Source of the DNA: Epithemia pelagica
Taxonomy: Eukaryota > Bacillariophyta > Bacillariophyceae > Surirellales > Surirellaceae
NCBI GenBank assembly: GCA_946965045.2
Contig: OX337241.1
Span: 2,537,744-2,601,743 of the forward strand
Direction of reading: 5' to 3'
Length of the DNA stretch: 64,000 bases
Under the pieces are notes generated by a model. The model saw only the letters and a list, made by a program, of their open reading frames with translations. It was not told the origin of the DNA and did no database searches. The position numbers and the translations under genes were made by a program. Shown here piece after piece: positions 29,026 through 40,440 of this stretch. Every line of letters starts with the position of its first letter. Position 1 is the first letter of the stretch.

Positions 29026-32000
29026 TCAGTTGTGTGGATCGGGTGCGTTGTTTGGATGCGTGTTCCTGGAGGGCACTGATTTGTTGATTGGCGTGAATGG
29101 CCAAGGAGGAGATGATCGCATGCGACAAGGATGCCCTGGCGAATTGCGAGAGGGAGAAAATGTTGGCTTCGGGGTATCGGAACTTGTGGTTGTCGTGGAT
29201 TCGGTCGAAGATGTGTTTCGGAGCATGGGGAAGTTGTTGGTACAGAGCATATGCGGGGGCATGGGCGGCGCTGCGGGATGGCGATTTACCGAAGTGAGGG
29301 TTGGGCCATGGCGGAGGCTCGGCGGTGGAGAATGGATGTGGGTGGCGGTCGGGTGGAAAAGGAGGTTCTGGGCAAAAGATCCCAGCGACCCCAAGTGGTC
29401 GACGGTAAACGGAAGGAGGTAAACTCCATTCCGGTGGAGGTGTGCTGCGGTCTCGACGTCCCAACAAAACTTGGATCGTGCGGCCTCTTGATGCGTCCTG
29501 GATGCTGCTTGAGCGATGGCTTGGTGGTCGGACGGGGCAAGGGTTGGATCTCGTTGTTGTGGCGGAGGGACCGTAATATCAATGGCCATGTAGTGGAATG
29601 GATCGTTGCTGTGTGGTTGGGACAGCTTGAGTCCAACGTCGGCCGGGCGAATGTTTCGGTTATGTTCGGGGGCGAGCCCTGGGGGTTCGACGTGGACGTC
29701 GTGTGGTCCGTCGACAGTTTTGGCTTTGGGGGCGGTATGTCGGAGCACCGTGTAGAGGGTGTCGCGAATGGCGTTCGACAGGGCTGTCTTGGAGGCAGCC
29801 GTGCAGTGGAACAAGTGGTCACCTTCTGGGTCCAGTTTCCGTCGTGCAGGGCAACGGCATGTGGTCGTGGTGGTGGTATTGATGGCGTTGGGTGGAAGAA
29901 GGGGAATTCGTAGCTTGCGCCGGATGGCTGTGCGAAAGACCGGGTTGTCAAGGCGGAATTCGGTGGCTGGGCGAGGCATGTGAAGGGCGGTGCTCGTGAT
30001 GGGAGAGAGGAGGGATGGGAGCATGGCTGTGTGCTCGGCAGGGGTGATGTCAAAGAGAGTACCGATGACGTGCTCCTTTAAAATATGGTTTGTTTGTCGA
30101 TGGTGGGTTGTCCGGTCAAAACGGTCGGGGGCGACGATTGCCTCGTCGGCAAGTTCTTTGGTGAGTAGGGCCAGGCCTCGGCGGAACTGTGTGAGACGTG
30201 GGTCCTCACTATGTTGCCAGTTGTTGAACCATCGGCGATGGGGTGCGGGAATCGGGGTCTGTTTCGATGTTGCCAGGGAGATCGCCCGTGCGGTTTGGGT
30301 GAGCAACCTTGGGTAGGCGGAGGCTGCAGCGTGGTGGTATCCCAGCCCTCCCAATCTTTGCGGGATTGCCGCTAGAAGGGTTGACATGGCGGGGATGGCG
30401 TTGGGTGGGGTGGCGGTGAGTTGGGCTACAAAATCAACAATCAACCGGTCGACCGCGTCGGTGGTTGGGCTGGACCACAGACTGGTGCGTTGGTCGGGTT
30501 TTGGTGGGCTTGAGTGATGTCTGCCGGAAGTAAGTGAAGGATGGCGGGGACCGCAGAGTATTTGAACAAAATACTTCTGGTTTGGAGGTTGTGCAGTTTG
30601 TGGAGGATACTGGTGTCTTTGCGGATTTTCTCCGTTCGGTCACGGATGAATGTCTGTGCAAAAGTGTGGGAGCCGACGGGCTGGCCCAGAAACCTTGCTC
30701 CTGTGGTGATTTCGGCGTCGGCGGGATTGGAGGGGGACAGGGTTGTGAGTACCGCCGAGAGGCTGTCTCTTGCTGTTGGATGGAGGTCATCCATTGGTGT
30801 TCCGCCGTTTGTTGAGGTCAGTATTTTCGTTTTCCCGTAGTTGAGGTCGATCCCGAGTGGTTTTCCTAACGCTGCGAAATGTTCAATGAACCAGGGCAAG
30901 TCTTCTTGGGGTAGACACACGGAGGTGTCATCCATGATGGAGGCTGTGTGGGCCAGTCCTCCTTGGTTGTCGTTGTGTTTGTGATCTTGTTGTTTCCGCT
31001 TGTTTGCTCTTTGGTTTTGCTCGCGGTTGAGTTTTGTTGTCAGATGGAGGAGGACGAGACAGGCGAATAGGGGGCTCAGGGGGCATCCCTGGGGGAAACC
31101 CTCTTCTTGGTCGATTTTCCTTGGCGTGTCGGTTTCGTCGAAGTACCAGGAGTGGGTGGAAGTTTTGGTTAGCAGATCGTAGAGCGGCAGCAGTGGGGCC
31201 GTCGCTTTGTTGTCCGCTAAGATTTGTCGGGCCGCTGTTCGAGAAGTATTGTTGAACATGTTGTGTAAATCCAGCATTATCAGGGCTCGACTTGGTGGTG
31301 CTGGGTTGTGTTCGTTGGCGTCGTTTGTTGTTTGTCTGTCGATGTATTCGGTGACATCGGCTGCAGTCGTCTGTGCCACGAAGTCGACTCCTCCGGCGAC
31401 TTGGATCCCATATTGTCCGCCACGCAGCAATAAGGGCGTGATGGTGTCCAAAGTGTGGACGAGGGCGGCCTTGGCAGCTACTCGTCGTAAAGCGGTCCTG
31501 ATTCCTATCGGTCTCAGTTTTTTGAGGTTGTTCGGATCCTTGTGCAAGGCAAGGAAGTAGTTGCTTGATAAGGTTTGTTGGGCCGCCTGTGGGACTTGGC
31601 CGGTGATGATGTGTTCCGTGATTGTTTTGATGGTGTGGAAATACGGTCTGGTAGCGTCGGCGGAGGCCGTGGTCCGGTGGAGGGCCATTGCGGTTACAGC
31701 GTCCGTGCATGTTGCGAACGGGCCTGACGCGGTGCCACGCGTCATTTGGTGGAGGGCCGCTTCGAAGGTGTCGTCTTGGAGTTGCAGCGTCGGTGTTGCT
31801 GTCGGTTTGGTGCCCTTGCGGTGCCGGGTGTTTGTCGGTGGGTCCCTCCTTGGTGGGAACAGGGTCTGTTTGACTCGTTCTATTCGTTCTGGTGTTAGTG
31901 TGGCTGTTGGCATATGCGCGGTCAGTCGTTGATATGCTAACGAGTAATTGCCGAGGTCGGCGGCTTGTTGTGCTGCTCTGATGGCTGCTGCTGGGGGTTC

Positions 32001-32776
32001 GTCTGTCGTTTGGGCAGCCCATTGTTGTCGTTTCCGGGCTTGTTTGTCTTTCTTGCGGGCTTGGGTGTGGTGTTTTGCTGGGAGTGGTTGTGGGTGCCAG
32101 GTTGCGCTGAACAGTTCTTGTATTCTCCCTGTTTTGAATAGGGCGAGTCTTGATTTGAGGGCGTCTGAGTAAGATCGGTGGACCGTGTTTTTGATCGGTG
32201 CGAGCAAGAGTGGCTCGGCTAAGATGAGGAGTTTCCAGAAGGGGCTTGCTTCGGTGTCCCATTGGGGAGGGTTGTCGTCCTTGAGGACAGACGGGTGTAG
32301 CTGTGGGGTGGCCTCAATGGCCCAGTTGGCAATGGTGTGGTATGTATGGAAGTATTCCTTCCTTGTGGGTGCTTTGAGGTGGTGCCATATCGATCGGCGG
32401 AATGGTCGTGGTGTTGGTTGTGGAGGAAGTCGAGACTCCTTTTCCAGTTGTTTTGTGTTTCCGGTGAAGCGTGTCGAAAAACGTTTAACACTAAAGTGAT
32501 GTTGGTGTTTTTTCTACTATGTTTTGTTGTAATGTGGTTTTGCAGGTGTCCTGCGGAAGTGTAGATGGTGTCGGTGGTGTCGCATCTGGAGCAGAGGTGG
32601 TATCCGTGTTTGGTGCAGTAGGCTTCCGTCATATAGTCGCTTGGTTTTGTTTCTTTGTGGCTTGTCATTAAATGCTCCTTCAAGGATGCATGTGGTCTGG
32701 TGGTTATCGTCGGCACTGTCCAGGTGCAGTTGGGCACCGGGCAGTGTCGTGGTGGGTGAGTCCGTTGTGGACTCAT
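29026..32776 (-). pseudogene. Retrotransposon ORF2: zinc fingers, reverse transcriptase, CCHC knuckle, RLE nuclease
   Basis: ATG at 32776 overlaps the ORF1 stop (ATGA). In order: a C2H2 finger (CPVPNCTW...HLMTSH), a second (CSRCDTTD...HLQNHITTKH), and a switch to another frame near 32400. The RT follows in the frame 32207-30441. Motif A is LDLHNMFN, with its Asp at residue 313 of that frame. Motif B is EEGFPQGCPLSPLFA (about 368-382), and motif C is SIMDDTSV (425-427), with the catalytic Asp pair intact. A further frame change occurs at about 30440-30470. The last frame (to 29026) has GGLGYHHA, the knuckle CRCPARR...GDHLFHC, and the nuclease core RPADVGL...MAIDITVP with a downstream Lys. Apart from the frame changes, all catalytic motifs look preserved. 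Confidence 0.82.
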
Positions 32777-35700
32777 TCGGCGCTTTGGCCCATTCTTTCA
32801 TGCGGGTCCACATGGCCGGTGCGGGTGCCGGCGACGGTGGGAGGGCCCGCCTGAAGCAACGACTGGGCGTAGTCCCACGCGTCTTGCGCGTCTTGGTCGG
32901 TACTGAAGGACCGAATGTTGTGTAAGTATCGCTGGATGTCTGGCAGTCGCGATGGGTTGTGGGTCCGGACGTAGTTTGCGATGGTTTCCATTTCGTCCGC
33001 CGTGGCGCCCGATTGTTGGTTGTCGCTGTCGGTTCCCAAGAGGGGTTGCGAGCCCCCGTCTGTTGTTTCTCCCTCTTCCTCTGTTTCCATGGCGTCGTCG
33101 GAGTCGTTGTCATCGGTGTGGTTGTGGTCCTGGTTGGTGTCGGCCAGTGGGGCGAATTGGTTTGTCGTGGCTGGGGGCTTCACGTTGTCGTTGTCGTCGC
33201 TGTTGTCGTTTGGTTCGGTGGGTGGTGACCGAAGGTATGGGGAGGCCGCGACGACGTGTTGCCAGTTGGTTCCGTCGTCATACGGGTCCTCGTTGTCGGA
33301 CCAAGATTGTGCCGGTTGTTTGTTTGGGGGTGGTGTTCCTGGGGGACTGTTTCGGTTTCTGGTTTCTCCGGTGGTGTGGGAGTGGTTTTCATCGTCGGGG
33401 TCGTCTTCGTTGACGGTTTCTGCCGCCGTCGGCCGTCTGTGCAAGATGCTGTTGGCAAAAGCCAACAGCCGGTTGGTGTGGCTGTTGGTTGGAGGGTTGT
33501 TGTTGTTGTTGTTGTTGTTGCCGCTTGGGCGCGGTGGGCTCGCCGCCACTGCGGCCATGGTTGGTAGGAGGATGTTCTCTGGGAAGCCTTGATGTTGGCG
33601 GATCGTGGACGCGTTTAGGTGGTGCGTGTCCGCGGTGCGTCTGAGGTAGACGGTGTAGGATTCGGGATCGGGGTCTCCGTGGGCGTATTCGGGAAAGAGG
33701 ACGGCAAATTCTTCCATGGCGGCGAGTCGGTCCCAATCGCCGTGGGTCGCTTCGATGTTGATGGGGCGGAGTCGGATCTTGACACAGGAGTTGTGGAACT
33801 GGTCAAGATCCTTCAACGCCTCCAAGGTTGCTGTCCGAGTGGTTTGGGTCTTCGGCATGGGTAGGAGTTGGATTCTGTTTTCGCACCAGGTGACGGCTCT
33901 GTTGCTGTTGGCGGTTTGTTGGGCGTTGTAGGACCGGATGAGGTTTTCGAAATTGAGGCGGGATGATGCCGCAATGTATACAACGGGTACTTGGCCGCGT
34001 TGTTTTGTCTTGAGTTTGCCGCTAAACGTGCCGGCCCGAAAGCCGATGTGGTCGTGGAAGTCTGTTATGCTGCGGAGCTTCTCGGGGAGATGCGGGAGGA
34101 GTGTTTTCCGGATGGATTCCGCCAGGTCGAGAAAACTGCGACGGTGTTTCATTGCGGCGGCCGGGATGCCGGCCACGATGCCTTGGGTCTCGCACACTCT
34201 GTTGTTGCATGCCGGGAGGTAAATGCTCACTTGATTGAAGCGTGGGTTGACGGTAGGGTTTGATTGTGGCGTACCGTTGCGCAGGACGCACTGGTCGCCT
34301 TGTTCGTTGTACTGGTAATCGTCACGGTGGTGGCGGTGTCAGAGTTGAGTCACGAACCGAATGCCTTGTTCATGGAATACCTCGCTGTCGAATTGGTCGT
34401 TGGTCGGAGCGGGAGAGAGTGTGGCGTGGAACGAGGAGGTGTGGCCCCTGCCTCTGTTCTGTTGCTCGCCGTTGTTGTTTTGCCTTTGCGGGGTCCTTGG
34501 TCCTTGTTCGGTCTCCAGGAAGTCCACTCGGTGGACTTGCAGCTGCATTGGGTCTTCGCCTTGTCGCCGGCTGTGGTGGGCGAAGACGTTGTTGAGGTGG
34601 TCTTTGATGGCGGTCTCCGTTAAACGGGGGAGCGATGCTTCCACCTGGGGGTTGGAGTTATGGGCCACCGCCACATGGAGGTGGATGACGATGTTCGGTT
34701 CCTCCTTCTTTGGTCTCGGTTTGGTTTTGGTCGTCGTGGCTTTAGCTTGTTTGGGCGACCTGTAGGGGTTGAGCATCCGAGTGGTTGGTTCCGTTTTCGG
34801 GGCCTCTTCTTCTTCCGTGTGTTCCTGGTGGCTTTCCTGTTCGGTCCATTTGGTTTCTTCCTCGTTGGTGTTGTCGTTGGTGTCTGCTCCGTTCGGATGG
34901 TGGTTATGCTGGTCTGTGTCCCACTGGTGGGCGTTATGGTGGTCGTCGGGGTTGGATTCGGTGGTTTGGAGGATGTGGTTGGTCTGTTTTTTCTGGTTTT
35001 TGGTTGGGTTTTTGTTCTTTTTCTGGGTGTTTTCGGTGTTGTTCTGGTGGTGGACGGGTGTGATGGTGACGCTTGGGTGCTGGGTGGGGCTGGACGTGCC
35101 TGGGTTGGAGATGGAGGCATGGGTGCCTTGGCTGGTGTTGGGCTGACGGTGGCCACGGGCAGGGGTGATGGTCTGGCTAGGCTGCAGAGGGGGGAAGTCG
35201 TTTCGGTTAGGGGTTCCGGGGCCGGAGGACGTGGCGGCAGTGCGGCGGGGAGGCTGCTTGCCGTTGGTTGGCTTCGAATGGAGCTGCATGGTTTTGGTGT
35301 CTTTCTGGCGGCGGCTTGGGTCTCTGCTGGAGGCTTTGGGCAAGTTCTGGGATTCCCGAGAAATGGTGAGGGGAAGGAGGACGGGTGTGCCGATGGGATA
35401 GTTTCTTGGGGGGTCTTTTGGGTTTGTTCGGAGTCCGACGACGTGGGTTGTGTCCTGACGTGGTTGGCTGGGTCTCGAGTGGTATCCATCTCTGTCGTTT
35501 GGGTGGGCGGTTTGCGTTGCAACGGTTCTCGTGGCGGTTGGCTTTAGTGTCTTTTTGTTGTTGTCAGGGGGAGAGTTTTGTTTGGTCGGTTCAGAGGCGA
35601 CGTGGTATGTCCCTTCGTTGGGCTGGATGACTGTTTGGTGGTTGTTGGCCGAAATTGGTGTGGGCTTGATGTTTCCTTTGTTGTTTTGGGCTTGGAGTCG

Positions 35701-35988
35701 GTCTGGCCGCCCTCCGTGGTTGGGCTTGTTGGCTGTGGGGGTGTGGTGTGGACCATGGTGGTGTTTGGTTGTGTCTCGGCTTCGCGGATTGCGATTTCGG
35801 AGACCAAGGAGTGGTTGCATGACGAGTGGTGGCGTCGCCGTGCGTGGGTCGTGCCTTTTCGTGACCAGTGGGGGTGCTGGCTTGGCTTTTGGCTGGATCG
35901 GTCGTGGGAATGCCATTGGGTGTGGGTTAGAGTCCGAAAAAGCCCATGGCGGGTCCGCGCTTTCCGCCCAACCGGGCGGGACCGTCAT
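32773..35988 (-). pseudogene. Retrotransposon ORF1 (Gag-like RNA-binding protein), one in-frame TGA
   Basis: Starts with ATG 35988-35986 and runs in a single frame to TGA at 32775-32773, except for a TGA at 34341-34339 that separates 549 and about 520 codons. The short stretch after that TGA (34338-34231) is open and reads as normal protein, so the ORF was once continuous. The first half is extremely Pro/Thr/Asn/Gln-rich and basic, ending in a more ordered segment (IVIHLHVAVAHNSN, AIKDHLNNVFAHH, MQLQVHRVDFLE) that could be an RRM-like fold as in LINE ORF1 proteins (inference). The second half has a folded region of about 230 residues followed by an acidic, Asn-rich tail. The stop overlaps the ORF2 start. 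Confidence 0.7.
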
Positions 35989-36150
35989 CTTGCGGGTTCG
36001 GTTACAGATGTTCGGACGCTCCGAGTTCGGATGTAGTTGTAATCGGCGTCTTGGTGTACTTCAGGCCAATCCTTTAGCTCGCAAAACCAAATCGAGATTG
36101 CGTGCACGTCAGCATTTTGCGTCACGTTTACGTCATATATCCGGGTAAAA

Positions 36151-36458
36151 CAGCATTTCTCTAAGTCAATTTTTTTTGCTCCCCTGCGGGTGAGCGTGTT
36201 TGGGGGGCGGAAAAGATAGGGCAGAACCCGCGGCCCAAGGAGACCTTCGGTCGCACGTTACCTTACCTAGCTCCATACTACCGTCCAACTCGAAACACCC
36301 TAAAATGACCACCAGTATTGGAAAACATAGCCAACTCTTTTGAAGGAAGACCACTCTATCATTGGCATTAGCTGTATACTCTCTAGTAGAAGAACGACAA
36401 ACGTCGTTTTGGAAACTGACCGCACATCAAAATTCGCATGTTCATTTCATGCTGCGTT
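36151..36458. other. Flank between the retrotransposon 5' end and the next gene
   Basis: Contains the ill-defined 5' boundary of the element and the 3' flank of the gene at 36459-37490. No coding signal. Confidence 0.4.
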
Positions 36459-37490
36459 TCAAAAGGAACACTCTTCCTCCTCCTCGTCCAACTCCCACCA
36501 CTCGTCATTCTCTCCTCCGTTTGTCAAACCATACCAGCCCACATCCGGTCCATAGATGGTGCACGGTGGCGGCGACCATTTCTTGGGGCTTTGGCATTCC
36601 CACTGCTGCATCGCGGATGTGGTGGTGTCGTCCTCCTTGGTTCGACCACGTTTCGAGGGTCGTTCCACCAGTGTGGAATGAGAAGTCTTGGTTGTGAGCG
36701 TCGGCGGTAAAGGATTCGCTTGTCCTTGCGGTTGTTGCAGATTTGGGTTCGTCGTGGCTCGTGGTGTTGGTTCCGAACGAGTGCACGGTGACTGGAACGA
36801 GAATGGCACATTTGTGCTGGCTTCGTCCTCCATGACATAATCCACAGTGTCGTCGTACTGAATGTCATCCCAGGGGGCTTTCGAACTGGAGTCATGCGAT
36901 TGTCGGTGGGGATTAATGATGCTGCAAAAACCAGAAGCCATCTGGGGTCTTGCTGTCGAAGGGGTCCTGAATTCCGATACAGAGGAAGAAGACAGACGAG
37001 GAGAAGAACCATGTGATTCTGTTTCTTCCAGGAGATATGGCAGATCCTGACAGTGTGGTGATGGCACGTCTTGTTGCTCCGGGCGGACGCTGTGGGAGGG
37101 TGCACCAGGTGTTGTTGCAGTCAAAGTGGTAATAATGTGCATGCGAGGCAAAGCAAACTCTGTTTGGTCGTGGTGCATAGCAATCTTGGAATCGGGCAGG
37201 GTAGGTGTCAAAGTACACAGGGACAGTTTTCGTTTCTTGTTTGGGTTAGCCCAAGGTGACAAGTACGGATGCTGATCCAATGTGGGAGGCGGTGTGACTG
37301 TTCTTCCGGTGGTCATTGTCGTGCTAGTAGTAGCGACATGCGGACTGGTCCTTGCGGTTGTCACCATCGAGTCTGTACTGTTGCTCTTCTCCACTCGGGT
37401 CATGGTGGCCAGAATGCGGCGACTGCCGTTTGAACTGCCGCCATGTGTGACAGCGAAAGGTCGTCGGACCGAAGAAGGAGAATGCATCAT
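36459..37490 (-). CDS. Disordered Ser/Thr/Pro-rich protein with NLS-like motif
   Basis: A 343-residue single exon from ATG 37490 (a second ATG follows directly). The family is not recognised. Composition is low-complexity, rich in Ser, Thr and Pro, with a basic NKKRKLS near residue 85, a second KRGRTKEDD near 285, and an acidic, aromatic C-terminus (GWYGLTNGGENDEWWELDEEEEECSF is the region; key residues are the Trp pair and the Glu run). Several short, evenly spaced aromatic or charged islands (WDDIQYDDTVDYVMEDE) suggest linear interaction motifs. The nuclear-signal-like basic clusters and acidic tail would fit a transcription or chromatin-associated protein, but this is inference. No introns needed. 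Confidence 0.6.
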   Translation of the reverse strand: MMHSPSSVRRPFAVTHGGSSNGSRRILATMTRVEKSNSTDSMVTTARTSPHVATTSTTMTTGRTVTPPPTLDQHPYLSPWANPNKKRKLSLCTLTPTLPDSKIAMHHDQTEFALPRMHIITTLTATTPGAPSHSVRPEQQDVPSPHCQDLPYLLEETESHGSSPRLSSSSVSEFRTPSTARPQMASGFCSIINPHRQSHDSSSKAPWDDIQYDDTVDYVMEDEASTNVPFSFQSPCTRSEPTPRATTNPNLQQPQGQANPLPPTLTTKTSHSTLVERPSKRGRTKEDDTTTSAMQQWECQSPKKWSPPPCTIYGPDVGWYGLTNGGENDEWWELDEEEEECSF

Positions 37491-39424
37491 GGTTGACGGA
37501 ACAAGAATGTTAGAAAGAAAGTGTCTGGTGTCTTGAAAGGGATACGTCTCTTGTTGGTATTCGGTTGTAAAGATTTATGAGAACAATAAAGGAGGAGGAG
37601 GAGATGTTGGAATCGTGCCCACTGTATGGAGTGAAGTGTGTCGTCGCAGAGAGAGGTGGGTTTCGTAAAACCGTACGAGGTGTTTGGATGGATACACGAA
37701 ACTGGTTCGTTCGGGTTCGGTTGAATACGGCGAACAGAGGTGCAACTATACCCTTCCAACAAGACAGCGATGGAGAATGAGGGGGGAAACGAAGGACTTG
37801 CTGTCACTCAGTGGGATCGAAACGTTGACACAGCAATGAGATTGTGATCTCTTTTGATTTTCTTCCTTTTTGTCCTGTCGTGTTCTGCTTTCATGCTTGC
37901 TTGGTTTGCTGATGTTGATCGCTATTGTGGATTCCCCCCTCGTGTTTGTGTTGTCACAGTCACACCCTGCTCATTCTGACACGGGCCGTTCCCCGACACA
38001 AAAGCCCCGCTCTCGGATTTTTCCACATGCGCCTCCCCCCTAGCGAAGGTTGTTTTGAGGTTGTAGTTTCTGGCTCAGATTTTACACCCTATAAGAGCGT
38101 CTGAGGCTCCCCGTACATCTCATCGCGAAGGCATATTTTTCTTCCTTAAAATATGTTTAATTTAAAACATGTTTAAACGCTCGTACTTAATGGGTCGTGT
38201 GTAAGTCCATCCGCTATTTCTATGTGGTCTACCTCCATTAGAATTGTTCTTCATAATACACACCTTCTCCTACTCCTAGATGAATTATGAACCGCCAAAG
38301 TGCCAGACAGCTGAAACGTTCCAAAGGCAATGCTTTCTCTTTCAAGCACCCATCACTTCCTTGGACTTTGGTTTTGACTGATATCTTGACGGTTTCTAGT
38401 CTTCGGCATATTTCTGTCGATGCTGCCTAGGATATATATTCGGTGCCGCCATTTAACCTTACAGGCCTGTCGGGTAAGCATGAAGGAAATGAATGGTGGG
38501 ACTGTTTTGTAGTGGTCAATGCACATTGTCACACTCAACAAGTCGACTTCTTCAGCAGGTGAAACAAAAGATAGTTGGGTCTTCTCACTGAGACAGTAGC
38601 TTTCGTGAGCTATTATGACGTAGGAGTATTTGTTTTCCCCTGGCTCTTGAAGGAGTACACTTGAGCGAGTGTCGTATTGAAAGAATGACATAACATGTAA
38701 CGTACAATACGGACATGGTCCTTTAATGCTGTTCACATCGCCTCACCATATTTTCCGCAGGCGCAGGAGGAAAACATTCGCGCTTCTCTTCTATCTACAA
38801 GTAAACATTCGCGTTTCTGGCAGATCATGTGTTTTGGACAAGAGTTCTTCTCCTAGAACCTAGAACTGCACCTTGATATTGCGACTTCTGTCCAGCATGA
38901 CGCCGTTTGCGAGGCCAATGTCCGTAGTACCGCATTGTCGATTGATTTGGGGAATGGGGAAAGCGTCTCATTATTTTCGGATTGGTCCTTGCGAATTCTT
39001 ATTCATGCGGCTTGCGGTAAATTCGGCGTCAGACGCTGGCATAGCCATTTTTATTGCCCCCAGCCCCAGATCGAGCATGCACATACAACCTACAAATTCT
39101 TGTCTACAATGTTTCTTGGGATAGACTCAATATCAATAGTACTTCTAGCTAGTGAGTACGAGTAGGTACATACTCGTATGACATATGCCCATGGTACCAG
39201 TACTCGTAGAGATGCCGAATGCCGACGGCGACCAGCGACTGCCGCCTCACAAATTACGAAACAAAATCCAAGCACCGGGAGCCGGGAGATGGAGATATCC
39301 GATTCACTGGAACTCTAAATGCATACGATCTCAGAGGACACTCAGTCAGTGAACTCATTATTTCAAACCAAAAGAAGTCAAAAACCTATTCGCCTTGTCG
39401 AAAAGATTGACGGTCATCAGCATT
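37491..39424. other. Intergenic region, left edge of copy B duplication
   Basis: No convincing gene. An open frame of 127 codons on the minus strand (38353-38736) has no recognisable features. From about 39280 the sequence matches the promoter of copy C at 26222. Confidence 0.4.
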
Positions 39425-40440
39425 ATGAAACGTTCTTCTTGTACCCTTATCTTGGCGACGCTTTGTACACTTAGCCATGGGACTTTTGTTTTGCTTCAAG
39501 ACGATCTAAGGGAATGGGTACGTTTCCCGAGGGGCAAACATTTCAACACAGCACTCCATTGATCCCGAGTCTTACCGTCCTCTATGATCAGTTTCATGCA
39601 CAGCTTGCAAAACTTGAACATGATGGACAAGACCGACTCCTTGCTACGAGCCGCCGACTTCCTCCAAGGGGCAAAGATTACTCGGGTGGAAAGAAACAAA
39701 AGAGTGACAAGAATAGTGGCAAACAGAAGCGTTCGGAGTGCAACCGCAACATTGCGTTTCGATATGGCTCACGTTTGGCCATTGCGACAGCCTATTGTCC
39801 TGGTTCGTGCATGTCTACCGTATTTATGGACCAAGCGAAACTCATACTTGTGACAAAAGCGACAAACGTCAGTCTTGGACAATTCAACCCGTAGCGGGTA
39901 GTCCGGCGGTTCAAATCAAGAGCGACTACACGCATCAGTGCGTCGGTGTAACGGACTGTCATCCTGGCTTTTCAACGGTTGACGATGCGGCACGGCCCCT
40001 CGTCGAATCCACCGCCTTGGACTGTGATGATCCTGACACAGAAATGATCTTCATCTATGGCTTTTTCATGGCATGGAGCTGCTGGAGACAAGGTGGAGCA
40101 GACTTGTATTTTGATCCTTCTGGTGAACTAGAATGTGGACAGGGCATGTTTGATGACGATGGTTTTGGTGGCGGCCTCCTAAGGTTTCTTGATCCTTGCG
40201 TACTGGACAGTCGTTAAAGGAAGTGGAACTCTTTGTCACGCAAAGTTATCATCATCGACTCGTGACCACGGAAACGTACGAGATGGAAGGGAATTCCATA
40301 GGTGGTTAATGGTTAAGCAACCAAGAGTAGGAGGAAATCAGGGTCTATTGGTTCTGGGAGAACTGAAGCCAATGATGCATAGAAAACTACTCCTAATGAA
40401 ACTTCTCGTGAGTATTGAATGGTAACAGCCTGTAGCACAG
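39280..40440 (+). repeat. Segmental duplication unit (copy B), matches 26222-27375
   Basis: The promoter element GATATCCGATTCACTGGAAC, the gene and the 3' flank are shared with the copy C locus in the same orientation, about 13 kb apart. Confidence 0.8.
39425..40217 (+). pseudogene. Secreted QxW (beta-trefoil-like) family, copy B, 1-nt frameshift
   Basis: Exon 1 is 39425-39517 with an intact signal peptide (MKRSSCTLILATLCTLSHG; here TGT replaces the TGA found in copy C). A 74-bp intron (AATGG/GTACGT ... ATGATCAG/TTTCAT) follows, then exon 2 to 40217. Near 39825 the sequence reads TATTTATGGACC where copy C reads TATTTGATGGACC. This one-base deletion shifts the frame and stops translation at 39894, while the original frame continues open to 40217 and still encodes KRQSWTIQP and MAWSCWRQGG. 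The mature domain would be lost after about 90 residues. The other family members show what the frame should be; expression is unknown. Confidence 0.75.

Larger units (their letters stand above)
28863..36150 (-). mobile_element. Non-LTR retrotransposon, restriction-like-endonuclease type (R2/NeSL-like), two ORFs
   Basis: A roughly 7.3-kb minus-strand element, distinctly more GC-rich than its surroundings. Its 3' end is marked by a 10-base poly(A) (T run 28863-28872 on the plus strand). The 5' end lies somewhere upstream of ORF1, near 36150, and is not precisely defined. ORF1 (35988-32773) and ORF2 (32776-29026) overlap by the sequence ATGA, a stop-start coupling known from some LINEs. ORF2 has N-terminal C2H2 zinc fingers, a reverse transcriptase, a CCHC knuckle and a PD-(D/E)xK-type nuclease, the order seen in R2-like elements. 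One in-frame stop and two frame changes interrupt the ORFs, so this copy is probably no longer autonomous. No target-site duplication could be identified. Confidence 0.85.

Noticed and set aside
30928..32262. 444-codon minus-strand frame inside the retrotransposon
   Set aside because: Arg/Pro/Thr/His-biased shadow of the reverse-transcriptase frame; it lacks the RT motifs, which are in the overlapping frame.
34660..35547. 295-codon plus-strand frame rich in Val, Gly and Phe that looks like a membrane protein
   Set aside because: It is the complement of the Pro/Thr/Asn-rich ORF1 of the retrotransposon; the hydrophobicity is a by-product of that composition.
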